A stretch of DNA of 21,321 nucleotides from Kiritimatiellia bacterium (GTDB taxonomy: Bacteria; Verrucomicrobiota; Kiritimatiellia; SLAD01), in contig SLCI01000066.1 in the NCBI GenBank assembly GCA_007125875.1, positions 1-21,321 of the forward strand. The letters are read 5' to 3'. The notes under the pieces were generated by a model that saw nothing but the letters and a program-made list of their open reading frames with translations, was not told the origin of the DNA and did not search any database. Position 1 is the first letter of the stretch. The number at the start of each line of letters is the position of its first letter. Shown one piece after another: positions 7,696 to 14,147 of this stretch. Both the position numbers and the translations under genes were made by a program.

Positions 7696-9036
7696 GTGTC
7701 CCGCGACGACTCCTATATCTGGCATCCCTACACGCGCTTTTCTGCCATTGAAGCCGGCCTTCCGACCATCGTACGAGGTGAAGGGGCTTACCTTGAGGAC
7801 GAGACTGGCGAACGATTCTTTGATGCGGTCTCTTCGTGGTGGGCGTGTAGTCTGGGGCATTCGCACCCACGCATCGTGCGCGCGATTCAGCAACAGGCCG
7901 AACAACTCCAACACAGTATCCTAGGCAACCTCAGCCATCCGCCGGCAATCGAACTGGCTGAAAAGCTGGCGCACTTGATGCCAACCCCGGATCGGCATGT
8001 GCTCTTTGCGAGTGATGGCGCCAGTTCGGTCGAAGCAGCACTCAAAGTTGCGTTGCAGTATGCACATCAAACCGGGCGGCCAAAACGGACACGGTTCGTC
8101 TCGCTCAAGGAGGCGTATCATGGCGATACGCTGGGAGCGGTCGGTGTCGGCTATTTGGAGGAATTTCATCGCTTATTGCGCCCGGCTCTAAATCAGGCCT
8201 GGCGACTCGATATCCCTCACTGCGAGGGATGTAAGGGCGCAACTTGTGCGGCGCCATGCTTTAGTGGCGTAGCGGACTGGCTCGCGTCTCGACAGGATGA
8301 GGTGGCGGCCGTGATTGTCGAGCCGCTGTGCCTGGGCGCGGCGGGGATGATTATGTATGGCGCTGGCTATTTGCGGGAGTTGGCCGCGACGTGCCGCGCG
8401 TTGGAGATACCTTTAATTGTTGATGAAATCGCAATGGGTTTCGGGCGTACGGGACGCATGTTCGCATTTGAGCATGCGGGAATTGACCCGGATATGGTCT
8501 GCGTAGGCAAGGCGTTGACGGCGGGCTATCAACCGATGAGCGCATTAATTGTGCGCAATGACATCTATTCCACTTTTGCCGACACGCCTGATGATCACAC
8601 ATTCTATCACGGACATACGTGGAGCGGGAACCCGATCGCGGCGGCTGCCGCACTTGAAACGCTGTCGGTTTACGCCGAAGAAAACATTGTCGAACAGGCG
8701 GCCGAGAATGGTGCGCGCATGTTGGCAAAACTTAACCTGTTATGCGAACTCCCTGCTGTCAAATCCGTCCGCGGTTTAGGTCTGATCGGCGTGGTTGAGT
8801 TGGAAAAAGACACCTCGACACCGCCCCTGCCCCGTCGGGTTCAATACGAGCTGCGCGATCGCGGCTATTTGCTGCGTCCCTTGGGCTCGGTGATTTACTT
8901 AATGCCGCCGCTGAATACGCCCTTCCAAGACATCCGAAACGCGATCACAGCCATTAAAGAGAGCATTATTGTGGCGAGCCAAGACCGTGCGACATTCGTG
9001 GATGCTCCCCAGAACCAGGAATCCAAGCCGGGCTGA
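7696..9036 (+). CDS. bioA: Adenosylmethionine-8-amino-7-oxononanoate aminotransferase
   Basis: PLP enzyme of biotin synthesis that aminates 8-amino-7-oxononanoate (KAPA) to 7,8-diaminopelargonate with SAM as amino donor. Evidence: N-terminal WHPYTR, the BioA-type FFDAVSSWWACSLGHSHPRI, FASDGASSVEAALK, EAYHGDTLGA, the IVDEIAMGFGRTG segment with the PLP-ring aspartate, and the Schiff-base lysine K272 in CVGKALTAGYQP. The FYHGHTWSGNPIAAAAA segment also fits class III aminotransferases. A cysteine-rich insert CEGCKGATCAAPC occurs around residue 176. Start is GTG at 7696 with AAGG 7 bases upstream, 9 bases after the aldolase-like gene. The reading frame continues about 20 residues beyond the usual BioA end and its last 142 bp overlap the oppositely oriented CPBP protease gene. 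No other bio genes are in the window. Confidence 0.93.
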   Translation: MSRDDSYIWHPYTRFSAIEAGLPTIVRGEGAYLEDETGERFFDAVSSWWACSLGHSHPRIVRAIQQQAEQLQHSILGNLSHPPAIELAEKLAHLMPTPDRHVLFASDGASSVEAALKVALQYAHQTGRPKRTRFVSLKEAYHGDTLGAVGVGYLEEFHRLLRPALNQAWRLDIPHCEGCKGATCAAPCFSGVADWLASRQDEVAAVIVEPLCLGAAGMIMYGAGYLRELAATCRALEIPLIVDEIAMGFGRTGRMFAFEHAGIDPDMVCVGKALTAGYQPMSALIVRNDIYSTFADTPDDHTFYHGHTWSGNPIAAAAALETLSVYAEENIVEQAAENGARMLAKLNLLCELPAVKSVRGLGLIGVVELEKDTSTPPLPRRVQYELRDRGYLLRPLGSVIYLMPPLNTPFQDIRNAITAIKESIIVASQDRATFVDAPQNQESKPG

Positions 9037-9854
9037 AGTTCAAACAGCAATCGGCCGGCTTGAAATGCGATCACCCAACCAGCATGCAAACCAACGAGAT
9101 AGTAAATATGGCCGTGCCGCTGATAGAGGGCGCATAGAATCAATCCAACCAAAAACAGATTGAGCGCAAACGGCCAATAGTGCGTGAGGTCGCTGGTTCG
9201 GAAAAACACGTGTGGCAGGAGCGAAAAGCCTGAGTACCAGTGCGCATGCGCGATGCCCTCTGGATGCTGAGGACTAATGAAATGCAAGGCAGCAAAAAAG
9301 ATACTTGCGACTATGGCGGCCGGGATCCAGCGCATCACATTACGCATCGCACCGAACAGCGCCCCGCGAAAGAATACTTCTTCGACGATCCCGATGATCA
9401 GGCTCCCCACTCCATAGGCAATTAGGCGACCGATAAGGCGAGAGACTGAAACGGGCTCCCAACGATAGGCACCGAGTGCCCAAGCAATCAGGAGAATTGT
9501 CATCACGGATAACACACCAAAACGCCAACCCGCCCAGATGGCATATCGCCAGCGAGGATACAGCACGAGGCCAAATGCGGCTCGCCAATAGGCTTTCAGC
9601 CTGCGCGCCAGAGGAATTAAACCGATCACAAAACAAATCACCACCCAGCGCGCGAGAAACGTTTCGAATGGAATATTGCGCAGCGCGGTAAAGCCTTCGT
9701 AGCGTCGGCCCAAAGCGATCATGAAATGAAATAGGGCAGGCCCCGACAGACAGGCCACCACGACTGAACCAAAGATCAGTGCAAACAGCCCGCCAAGGAG
9801 TTGCCGACTTTGGAGCGGCGTTAGCGGAGTATTATGGGACGACGCCGCGTTCAA
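8895..9854 (-). CDS. CPBP-family intramembrane protease (CAAX-protease-like)
   Basis: Multi-spanning inner-membrane protein of the CPBP/Abi (type II CAAX prenyl protease-like) family. Several hydrophobic segments are clear (for example around LLGGLFALIFGSVVVACLSG, VVICFVIGLIPLA, LSVMTILLIAWALG and the final LATIMLSLMAVIAF). The catalytic motifs are present: EEVFFRG (about residues 154-160), the His of AALHFISPQ, and GLHAGW. The open frame reaches GTG 9947 within the preceding gene without a real hydrophobic or conserved N-terminus; I prefer TTG at 9854, which has GAGGA about 6 bases upstream and gives 319 residues with a 23-bp overlap. An ATG at 9926 is the alternative. The gene follows the zinc-motif membrane protein and prmC on the minus strand and its 3' end lies antisense inside bioA. 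The substrate is unknown. Confidence 0.85.
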   Translation of the reverse strand: MNAASSHNTPLTPLQSRQLLGGLFALIFGSVVVACLSGPALFHFMIALGRRYEGFTALRNIPFETFLARWVVICFVIGLIPLARRLKAYWRAAFGLVLYPRWRYAIWAGWRFGVLSVMTILLIAWALGAYRWEPVSVSRLIGRLIAYGVGSLIIGIVEEVFFRGALFGAMRNVMRWIPAAIVASIFFAALHFISPQHPEGIAHAHWYSGFSLLPHVFFRTSDLTHYWPFALNLFLVGLILCALYQRHGHIYYLVGLHAGWVIAFQAGRLLFELQPGLDSWFWGASTNVARSWLATIMLSLMAVIAFRMSWKGVFSGGIK

Positions 9855-10305
9855 GCGCTTCCTCGATCTCAACCATGCCTCGCCCGTCGCAACGACTACA
9901 GAACTCGGCGACACCGTCCTCGTCATACACGCGACCCATACCGCCACAATTTAAGCACATGCGATCATTATCGTAATATCGCCGTGCCTCATGATAGCCG
10001 CGCCCAAAACAGATATCACACAAGATCCGCTCACCGGGATTCTCAGGATCATTATGCAATCCGCGCCCTAAGCAATACTCGCACTCATATTGCATGATGT
10101 GGCGCTGGCGACTTAATATCTCTGGATCCAAAGGAACGTGATCGGTACGCCGCGATACCTGGGTCCAGTTATCGCGCATCCAAGCCATCTGCAGCACAAA
10201 GGCCAGTAGGCCAAGAAGTATAATGGGTGCAATGAAACGATTAGAGGGGCTCGTTCGTTTGCGATGGCGAATCGTTGGCCGTTTACGTGGATCAGGCGAA
10301 CTCAT
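9832..10305 (-). CDS. Membrane-anchored protein with four DnaJ-type zinc motifs
   Basis: 157 residues: a basic N-terminus (RKRPTIRHRKR), one membrane segment (about 24-42), then four CxxCxGxG-type motifs: CEYCLGRG (75), CDICFGRG (96), CLNCGGMG (117) and CSRCDGRG (136). In DnaJ/Hsp40 four such repeats form two zinc sites that bind unfolded polypeptide; here there is neither J-domain nor C-terminal DnaJ domains. With a positive N-terminus the zinc part would, by the positive-inside rule, face the periplasm, which is unusual for this motif. Start ATG overlaps the prmC stop as ATGA, with AAGGGA 7 bases upstream; the 3' end overlaps the CPBP protease gene. Possible roles are a redox or folding helper, or a partner of the protease. 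No specific function is recognised. Confidence 0.85.
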   Translation of the reverse strand: MSSPDPRKRPTIRHRKRTSPSNRFIAPIILLGLLAFVLQMAWMRDNWTQVSRRTDHVPLDPEILSRQRHIMQYECEYCLGRGLHNDPENPGERILCDICFGRGYHEARRYYDNDRMCLNCGGMGRVYDEDGVAEFCSRCDGRGMVEIEEALERGVVP

Positions 10306-11189
10306 CTGCGGGTCCCTTTCACCATGCGGTCACGGCCAACGAGATCAGGTTTAACCGCGACATCCGCAAATCCCTTCGACAGCATCGCTTCTTTCATCGC
10401 AGCCCCTTGATCGGATCCGATTTCCAGATAAATCCGTCCACCCGACCGCAACACCGTCAAGGCCTGATCGATTAAACGGTATAGCAGCTCCGTACCCATT
10501 GGTCCCGCATCCAATGCACTACGCGGTTCGTGTAAACGCACCTCGGAAGATAAGTTCAACCAGTCCGGCGTGGCAATGTAGGGCAAGTTGGCAATAACCA
10601 GATCGGCCGACGCCGGAGGTACGCCTTCCAAAAGATCACCTTGCTGCCAAGTAATTCGGTCTGAGAGATTCAAGCGCACCGCATTTTCTTTCGCCAGCGC
10701 CAGGGCCTCTTGATGGAGATCGATCGCCGTGACCTGGGCATCGCGCCACTCAGCAGCAATCGCCAAGGCGATGCAGCCCGAGCCTGTGCCCACATCAATG
10801 ACGACAGGTCGTGCTTGGTCAGTCGTGCTGTAATCAGCAAATATAGTTGCAAGCAACGTCTCTGTCTCCGGTCGCGGAATCAGCGCTCGCCGATCACATG
10901 CCAGCTCCAAATCCATAAAGGCGGCGTGTCCGAGGATATATTGCAGCGGCTCTGCTCGCTCCACACGATCTGCGATCGCGCGATATCGCGCCATCTGTGC
11001 TGTGGAGAGCATTTGATCAGCATGATCGGCTAATGCCAAGCGTGGCACACCAGAGAGATCCTCCATCAGCCACTCCGCCGACACAGCGGGACTCTCTGCG
11101 CCCACGCGCTCAAGCGACTCGGTAAGCGCAGTAAGTGCAGCACCAATGGTCAAGGTCTGCTGATCTGGATAGAGTGACACTGATGACAT
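10302..11189 (-). CDS. prmC: Peptide chain release factor N5-glutamine methyltransferase
   Basis: SAM-dependent enzyme that methylates the glutamine of the GGQ motif in release factors RF1/RF2, raising termination efficiency. The 295-residue product has the N-terminal helical domain, PLQYILG (81-87), IPRPETE (104-110), the SAM motif DVGTGSGC (132-139), and the active-site segment IANLPYI (199-205). The usual motif of this family is NPPY; here the second residue is Leu, as in some other N-methyltransferases. Start ATG 11189 is chosen over an in-frame TTG at 11207 because the latter lies within the -10 promoter element. The gene overlaps the next one by ATGA and therefore heads the prmC, zinc-motif protein, CPBP protease unit. 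Confidence 0.93.
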   Translation of the reverse strand: MSSVSLYPDQQTLTIGAALTALTESLERVGAESPAVSAEWLMEDLSGVPRLALADHADQMLSTAQMARYRAIADRVERAEPLQYILGHAAFMDLELACDRRALIPRPETETLLATIFADYSTTDQARPVVIDVGTGSGCIALAIAAEWRDAQVTAIDLHQEALALAKENAVRLNLSDRITWQQGDLLEGVPPASADLVIANLPYIATPDWLNLSSEVRLHEPRSALDAGPMGTELLYRLIDQALTVLRSGGRIYLEIGSDQGAAMKEAMLSKGFADVAVKPDLVGRDRMVKGTRR

Positions 11190-11195
11190 ATCTAT

Positions 11196-11204
11196 AGTAT
11201 AGCA
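11196..11204 (-). promoter_or_regulatory. Extended -10 promoter of prmC, likely giving a leaderless transcript
   Basis: On the minus strand TGC-TATACT is an extended -10 element (TGn plus a 5/6 match to TATAAT). Transcription starting 6-7 bases further would begin at or next to the prmC ATG (11189), leaving no room for a Shine-Dalgarno. No convincing -35 is seen, which extended -10 promoters tolerate. Confidence 0.5.
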
Positions 11205-11229
11205 CAAAATAATGGAGCCTCAGCCGCGC

Positions 11230-12183
11230 CTAGTCTCGCACTTTCAGTACAATTTTGCCGCGCGTGTGCAGTGACTCGATCAACTCGTGCGCGCGGGCTG
11301 CATCTTCCAGAGGCAGCACCGCCGCAAGATGCGTTTTAATTGATCCGCTGTCTGCCAACGCAGTTAATTTTGCCAATTGCTCGCCGTTAGGCTCAACAAA
11401 GACATAAAATGCTGCCGTCCCCTGCTCCATCAACGACTGACACCGATCAGGTTCAAGGATGGATACGATGCGACCTTGCGTGCTCAAGAGCGGTATACTC
11501 TGATCGAAGGTATCGCCGCCAATACAATCGTAGATCAAATCCATGCCGTCTGGCACTGACTCCTTTAACTGATCCCACACCCCTACAGCGTGGTAATCAA
11601 CCACATGATCTGCACCCAACTCATTCAGATACACATGATTTGCCTCACTGGCAGTCCCCCAAACCATTGCGCCCGTCACTCGAGCAAGCTGCACCGCAAA
11701 ACCACCCACACCACCGGCCGCCGCATGGATCAACACGCGCTCGCCAGGCTGTAAGTTGCCGGCATCGAATAGCGATTGATACGCCGTCAGCGCCGCCAAG
11801 GGCACAGAAGCCGCTTCCTCGAATGAGAATGACTCCGGTTTGCGGGCAATATGTGCGGCATCAAATGTAACGTACTCCGCATAGGCCCCATGTTGGATCA
11901 CGGGTTTACGTACATAGGAGTAGACTTCATCGCCGACTTGCCACGCCGAGACATCCGTTCCAACGGCATCGATTCGGCCCGCAACGTCCCAACCGAGGAT
12001 GATAGGAAACTGATTCGGTAGACGGTCCTTGAGGTAACCTTCCCGAATCTTCCAATCAACAGGATTAACACCCGCTGCAACGACCTCAATCCGGACTTCA
12101 CCTGGTCCCGGCTCCGGCTTGGGCAAGTCTGCCACCTTTAAAACATCTCGCCCTCCAAATTCATTTAAAATAACTGCCTTCAT
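11230..12183 (-). CDS. NADP-dependent quinone oxidoreductase-like dehydrogenase (zinc-free MDR family)
   Basis: Medium-chain dehydrogenase/reductase of the QOR/zeta-crystallin group, expected to reduce quinones, enones or similar carbonyl compounds with NADPH in the cytosol. Seen over 317 residues: MKAVILNEFGG start, AAGVNPVDWKIREG, the GroES-like half with LGWDVAGRIDAVG, ASVPLAALTAYQSL, and the nucleotide-binding HAAAGGVGGFAVQLA (about residues 153-167), then YDCIGG and a C-terminal HTRGKIVLKV. The zinc-ligand Cys/His/Glu set of true alcohol dehydrogenases is absent. A strong ribosome site GGAGG lies 6 bases before the ATG. The gene is divergent from the serine acetyltransferase gene with a 115-bp gap and is upstream of prmC, which appears to have its own promoter. 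Real substrate unknown. Confidence 0.92.
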   Translation of the reverse strand: MKAVILNEFGGRDVLKVADLPKPEPGPGEVRIEVVAAGVNPVDWKIREGYLKDRLPNQFPIILGWDVAGRIDAVGTDVSAWQVGDEVYSYVRKPVIQHGAYAEYVTFDAAHIARKPESFSFEEAASVPLAALTAYQSLFDAGNLQPGERVLIHAAAGGVGGFAVQLARVTGAMVWGTASEANHVYLNELGADHVVDYHAVGVWDQLKESVPDGMDLIYDCIGGDTFDQSIPLLSTQGRIVSILEPDRCQSLMEQGTAAFYVFVEPNGEQLAKLTALADSGSIKTHLAAVLPLEDAARAHELIESLHTRGKIVLKVRD

Positions 12184-12298
12184 GCCTCGCCTCCGTAGTT
12201 TTAGCCCTTGCTGGTATCGACACTTGCTTCCCCGTCACGATAACGCTACCGTTCCAGCCGTTCAAGCTCAGGACGGATAAACGGAGAAATCGACAATT

Positions 12299-13258
12299 AT
12301 GAGTTCACTTCATTCAGATTCCAGCAAGTCATCCCCCATGGGACAAGGGGTCTGCAGTACGGTTGAAAAGCTATTGCCACTCTTTTCCAATAACGGCGAA
12401 GATCGGCCAGATAGCGTGCTGGATGGCTACCCAAACACACTCAAGATTGTGGAAGGTCTGCAAATTTTGATCGATTCCATGGTCCCTGGGCGCATGTCGC
12501 ACACGGATGTAGATCGTGATGAGCTAGGACTCTTCTTGATTCGTCGCCTGAGTCAGGCGTGGCGTTTATTGCGCCCTGAGATCGAACGAGCCATTCCTTT
12601 CCGATGGAAAGGAGCGGCGGCCATTATGGAAGGTGCTCCAGAACCAACAGATCCTCGCCAAGAATCCTTCGAGTCGATGCGCGCACTGTATGACCGTTTG
12701 CCTGCGGTGCGCAGCTTAGTGATTGAAGATATCAAAGCGGCCTATGAGGGTGACCCGGCGGCTTTAACCTATGCCGAGGTGCAGCTCGCTTATCCTGGAT
12801 TATTGGCGGTTGTTTCGCATCGATTGGCGCATGAGCTTTATCGGCTAAAGATTCCAATAGTGCCCCGCGTTATGAGTGAGTGGATTCACGCCAAGACGGG
12901 TGTCGACATCAATCCGGGCGCCGAAATTGGCCACGGCTTCTTTATTGATCACGCCACTGGTGTAGTGATCGGAGAAACGTGCGAAATTGGCAACAATGTG
13001 AAATTGTATCAAGGTGTCACATTGGGTGCCAAAAGCTTTACGCTGGATGCGCAAGGTCAACCGGTCAAACACATTAAGCGTCACCCGACGGTGGAAGATA
13101 ATGTGGTGATTTATGCCAATGCCACGATTCTGGGCGGCGACACGGTGATCGGTAAAGGCTCAGTGATCGGCGGTAACGTGTTTCTAATGGAGAGCGTCCC
13201 GCCGAATAGTTTCGTGGCCTCCAAACACCCCGAACTTCACATCAAGACGAGCGAATAA
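12299..13258 (+). CDS. cysE: Serine O-acetyltransferase (CysE/EpsC type)
   Basis: Acetylates serine with acetyl-CoA to O-acetylserine, the entry step to cysteine. The 319-residue product has an N-terminal helical domain with AYEGDPAAL and YPGLLAVVSHRLAHELY, and a C-terminal left-handed beta-helix of hexapeptide repeats (about 205-310). Active-site features are present: FFIDHATGVVIGETCEIG with the conserved Asp-His pair, QGVTLGAKSF, and the second His in KRHPTVEDN. It is longer than E. coli CysE (273) at the N-terminus but lacks the C-terminal tail that mediates cysteine inhibition and synthase docking there. GGAG lies 12 bases before the ATG, slightly far. It is a single plus-strand gene between divergent and convergent neighbours; its end overlaps the MBL-fold gene by 17 bp. 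No terminator hairpin was found. Confidence 0.93.
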   Translation: MSSLHSDSSKSSPMGQGVCSTVEKLLPLFSNNGEDRPDSVLDGYPNTLKIVEGLQILIDSMVPGRMSHTDVDRDELGLFLIRRLSQAWRLLRPEIERAIPFRWKGAAAIMEGAPEPTDPRQESFESMRALYDRLPAVRSLVIEDIKAAYEGDPAALTYAEVQLAYPGLLAVVSHRLAHELYRLKIPIVPRVMSEWIHAKTGVDINPGAEIGHGFFIDHATGVVIGETCEIGNNVKLYQGVTLGAKSFTLDAQGQPVKHIKRHPTVEDNVVIYANATILGGDTVIGKGSVIGGNVFLMESVPPNSFVASKHPELHIKTSE

Positions 13259-14102
13259 GCTCGATCAGTTCACCTTGTTTTGCGAGTCGGGCCTTGGCTG
13301 ACTGCCCCCGAATGGCTTGCTCTCGTTCGTCAGCACGCTGATCATTTAAGTCTGCAGCATGATGTGTAATTATCGCATGCTCGACACCCCATTCGGCAGC
13401 AAGCTGAACGCCTTGTTGCCAAGTGCTGTGTCCCCAGCCGCGGTAATGTTCATACTCGGCGTCATCCAGTTGGCCGTCAAAGAGCAGCCAATCAACGGGC
13501 GATGGTTCGGTGGCGAGCTTGCGCAACCATTCGCGCTCTTCTTGGTCCGACTCGCTCCATTCGACATCGGTCGCAATCACGATGGAAGCGCCAGTGGCAG
13601 GCTCATCGATCCGGAAAGCCGTCGAGCCGCCGCGATGCCGAAGCGGACACCAACGAATTTCCAATCCGCCATATGCGCTCGCTCGCTCCATTGATTCATC
13701 ATCAAATATTCTGAATCGCAGTGCAGCGCCCATATCCTCCAGCGACACCGGCCAAAATGGCGGATTAATATAGGAATGCGCCACATCTTCAACGGTCAAT
13801 TCATCAAAAATGCGAGCAGCAAGCTCGATCGTCCATTCCTCACTATAGAGCGGCAAGAACGAGGGTAGCCCCATCATATGGTCATGATGATAGTGCGAGA
13901 ACAGCAGGCAAACATGGCGAGTCGATGGTGATGACGCGCACAGTCGTTCATAGATGGGCATCAAGCCGCTTCCTGCATCAATAATCAGCCGCTCGCCGGC
14001 CTGCCCTTCAATCAGGTACGAGGTCGTATCACCACCGTACCGAGCGAATTCCGCATCAATCACAGGCCGTCCGCCTCGAACACCACCAATAAACAGTTTC
14101 AT
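13242..14102 (-). CDS. Metallo-beta-lactamase-fold hydrolase, possible cyclic-nucleotide phosphodiesterase
   Basis: Binuclear-metal hydrolase of 286 residues. Seen: GGVRGGRP and ARYGGDTTSYLI near the N-terminus, LIIDAGSG (39-46), the metal motif HYHHDHMMG (70-78), a further His in LRHRGGSTAFRI, Asp in IATDVEW, GWGHSTWQQ and a late His pair in AIITHHAADL. This arrangement (G-V-R-G...YGG-x-T...IDAGSG...GWGHST) is characteristic of MBL proteins often encoded beside class III adenylate cyclases, some of which are thought to be cAMP phosphodiesterases. It is the last gene of the eight-gene minus-strand operon, 45 bases after the cyclase, so hydrolysis of the cyclase product is the simplest hypothesis; an RNase or other phosphodiester activity is possible. 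Its end overlaps cysE by 17 bp. Confidence 0.85.
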   Translation of the reverse strand: MKLFIGGVRGGRPVIDAEFARYGGDTTSYLIEGQAGERLIIDAGSGLMPIYERLCASSPSTRHVCLLFSHYHHDHMMGLPSFLPLYSEEWTIELAARIFDELTVEDVAHSYINPPFWPVSLEDMGAALRFRIFDDESMERASAYGGLEIRWCPLRHRGGSTAFRIDEPATGASIVIATDVEWSESDQEEREWLRKLATEPSPVDWLLFDGQLDDAEYEHYRGWGHSTWQQGVQLAAEWGVEHAIITHHAADLNDQRADEREQAIRGQSAKARLAKQGELIELIRSS

Positions 14103-14147
14103 GCCTCTATTCCGTCCATCAATTTATCTTCAAACCAATCAACCCGA

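Noticed and set aside
9855..9947. Longer N-terminus for the CPBP protease starting at GTG 9947
   Set aside because: The extra 31 residues lie within the zinc-protein coding region, lack conservation signs, and the TTG at 9854 has a better ribosome site.
13242..13258. Possible frameshift at the cysE/MBL junction
   Set aside because: Both proteins end plausibly; a 17-bp convergent overlap is ordinary in compact genomes.
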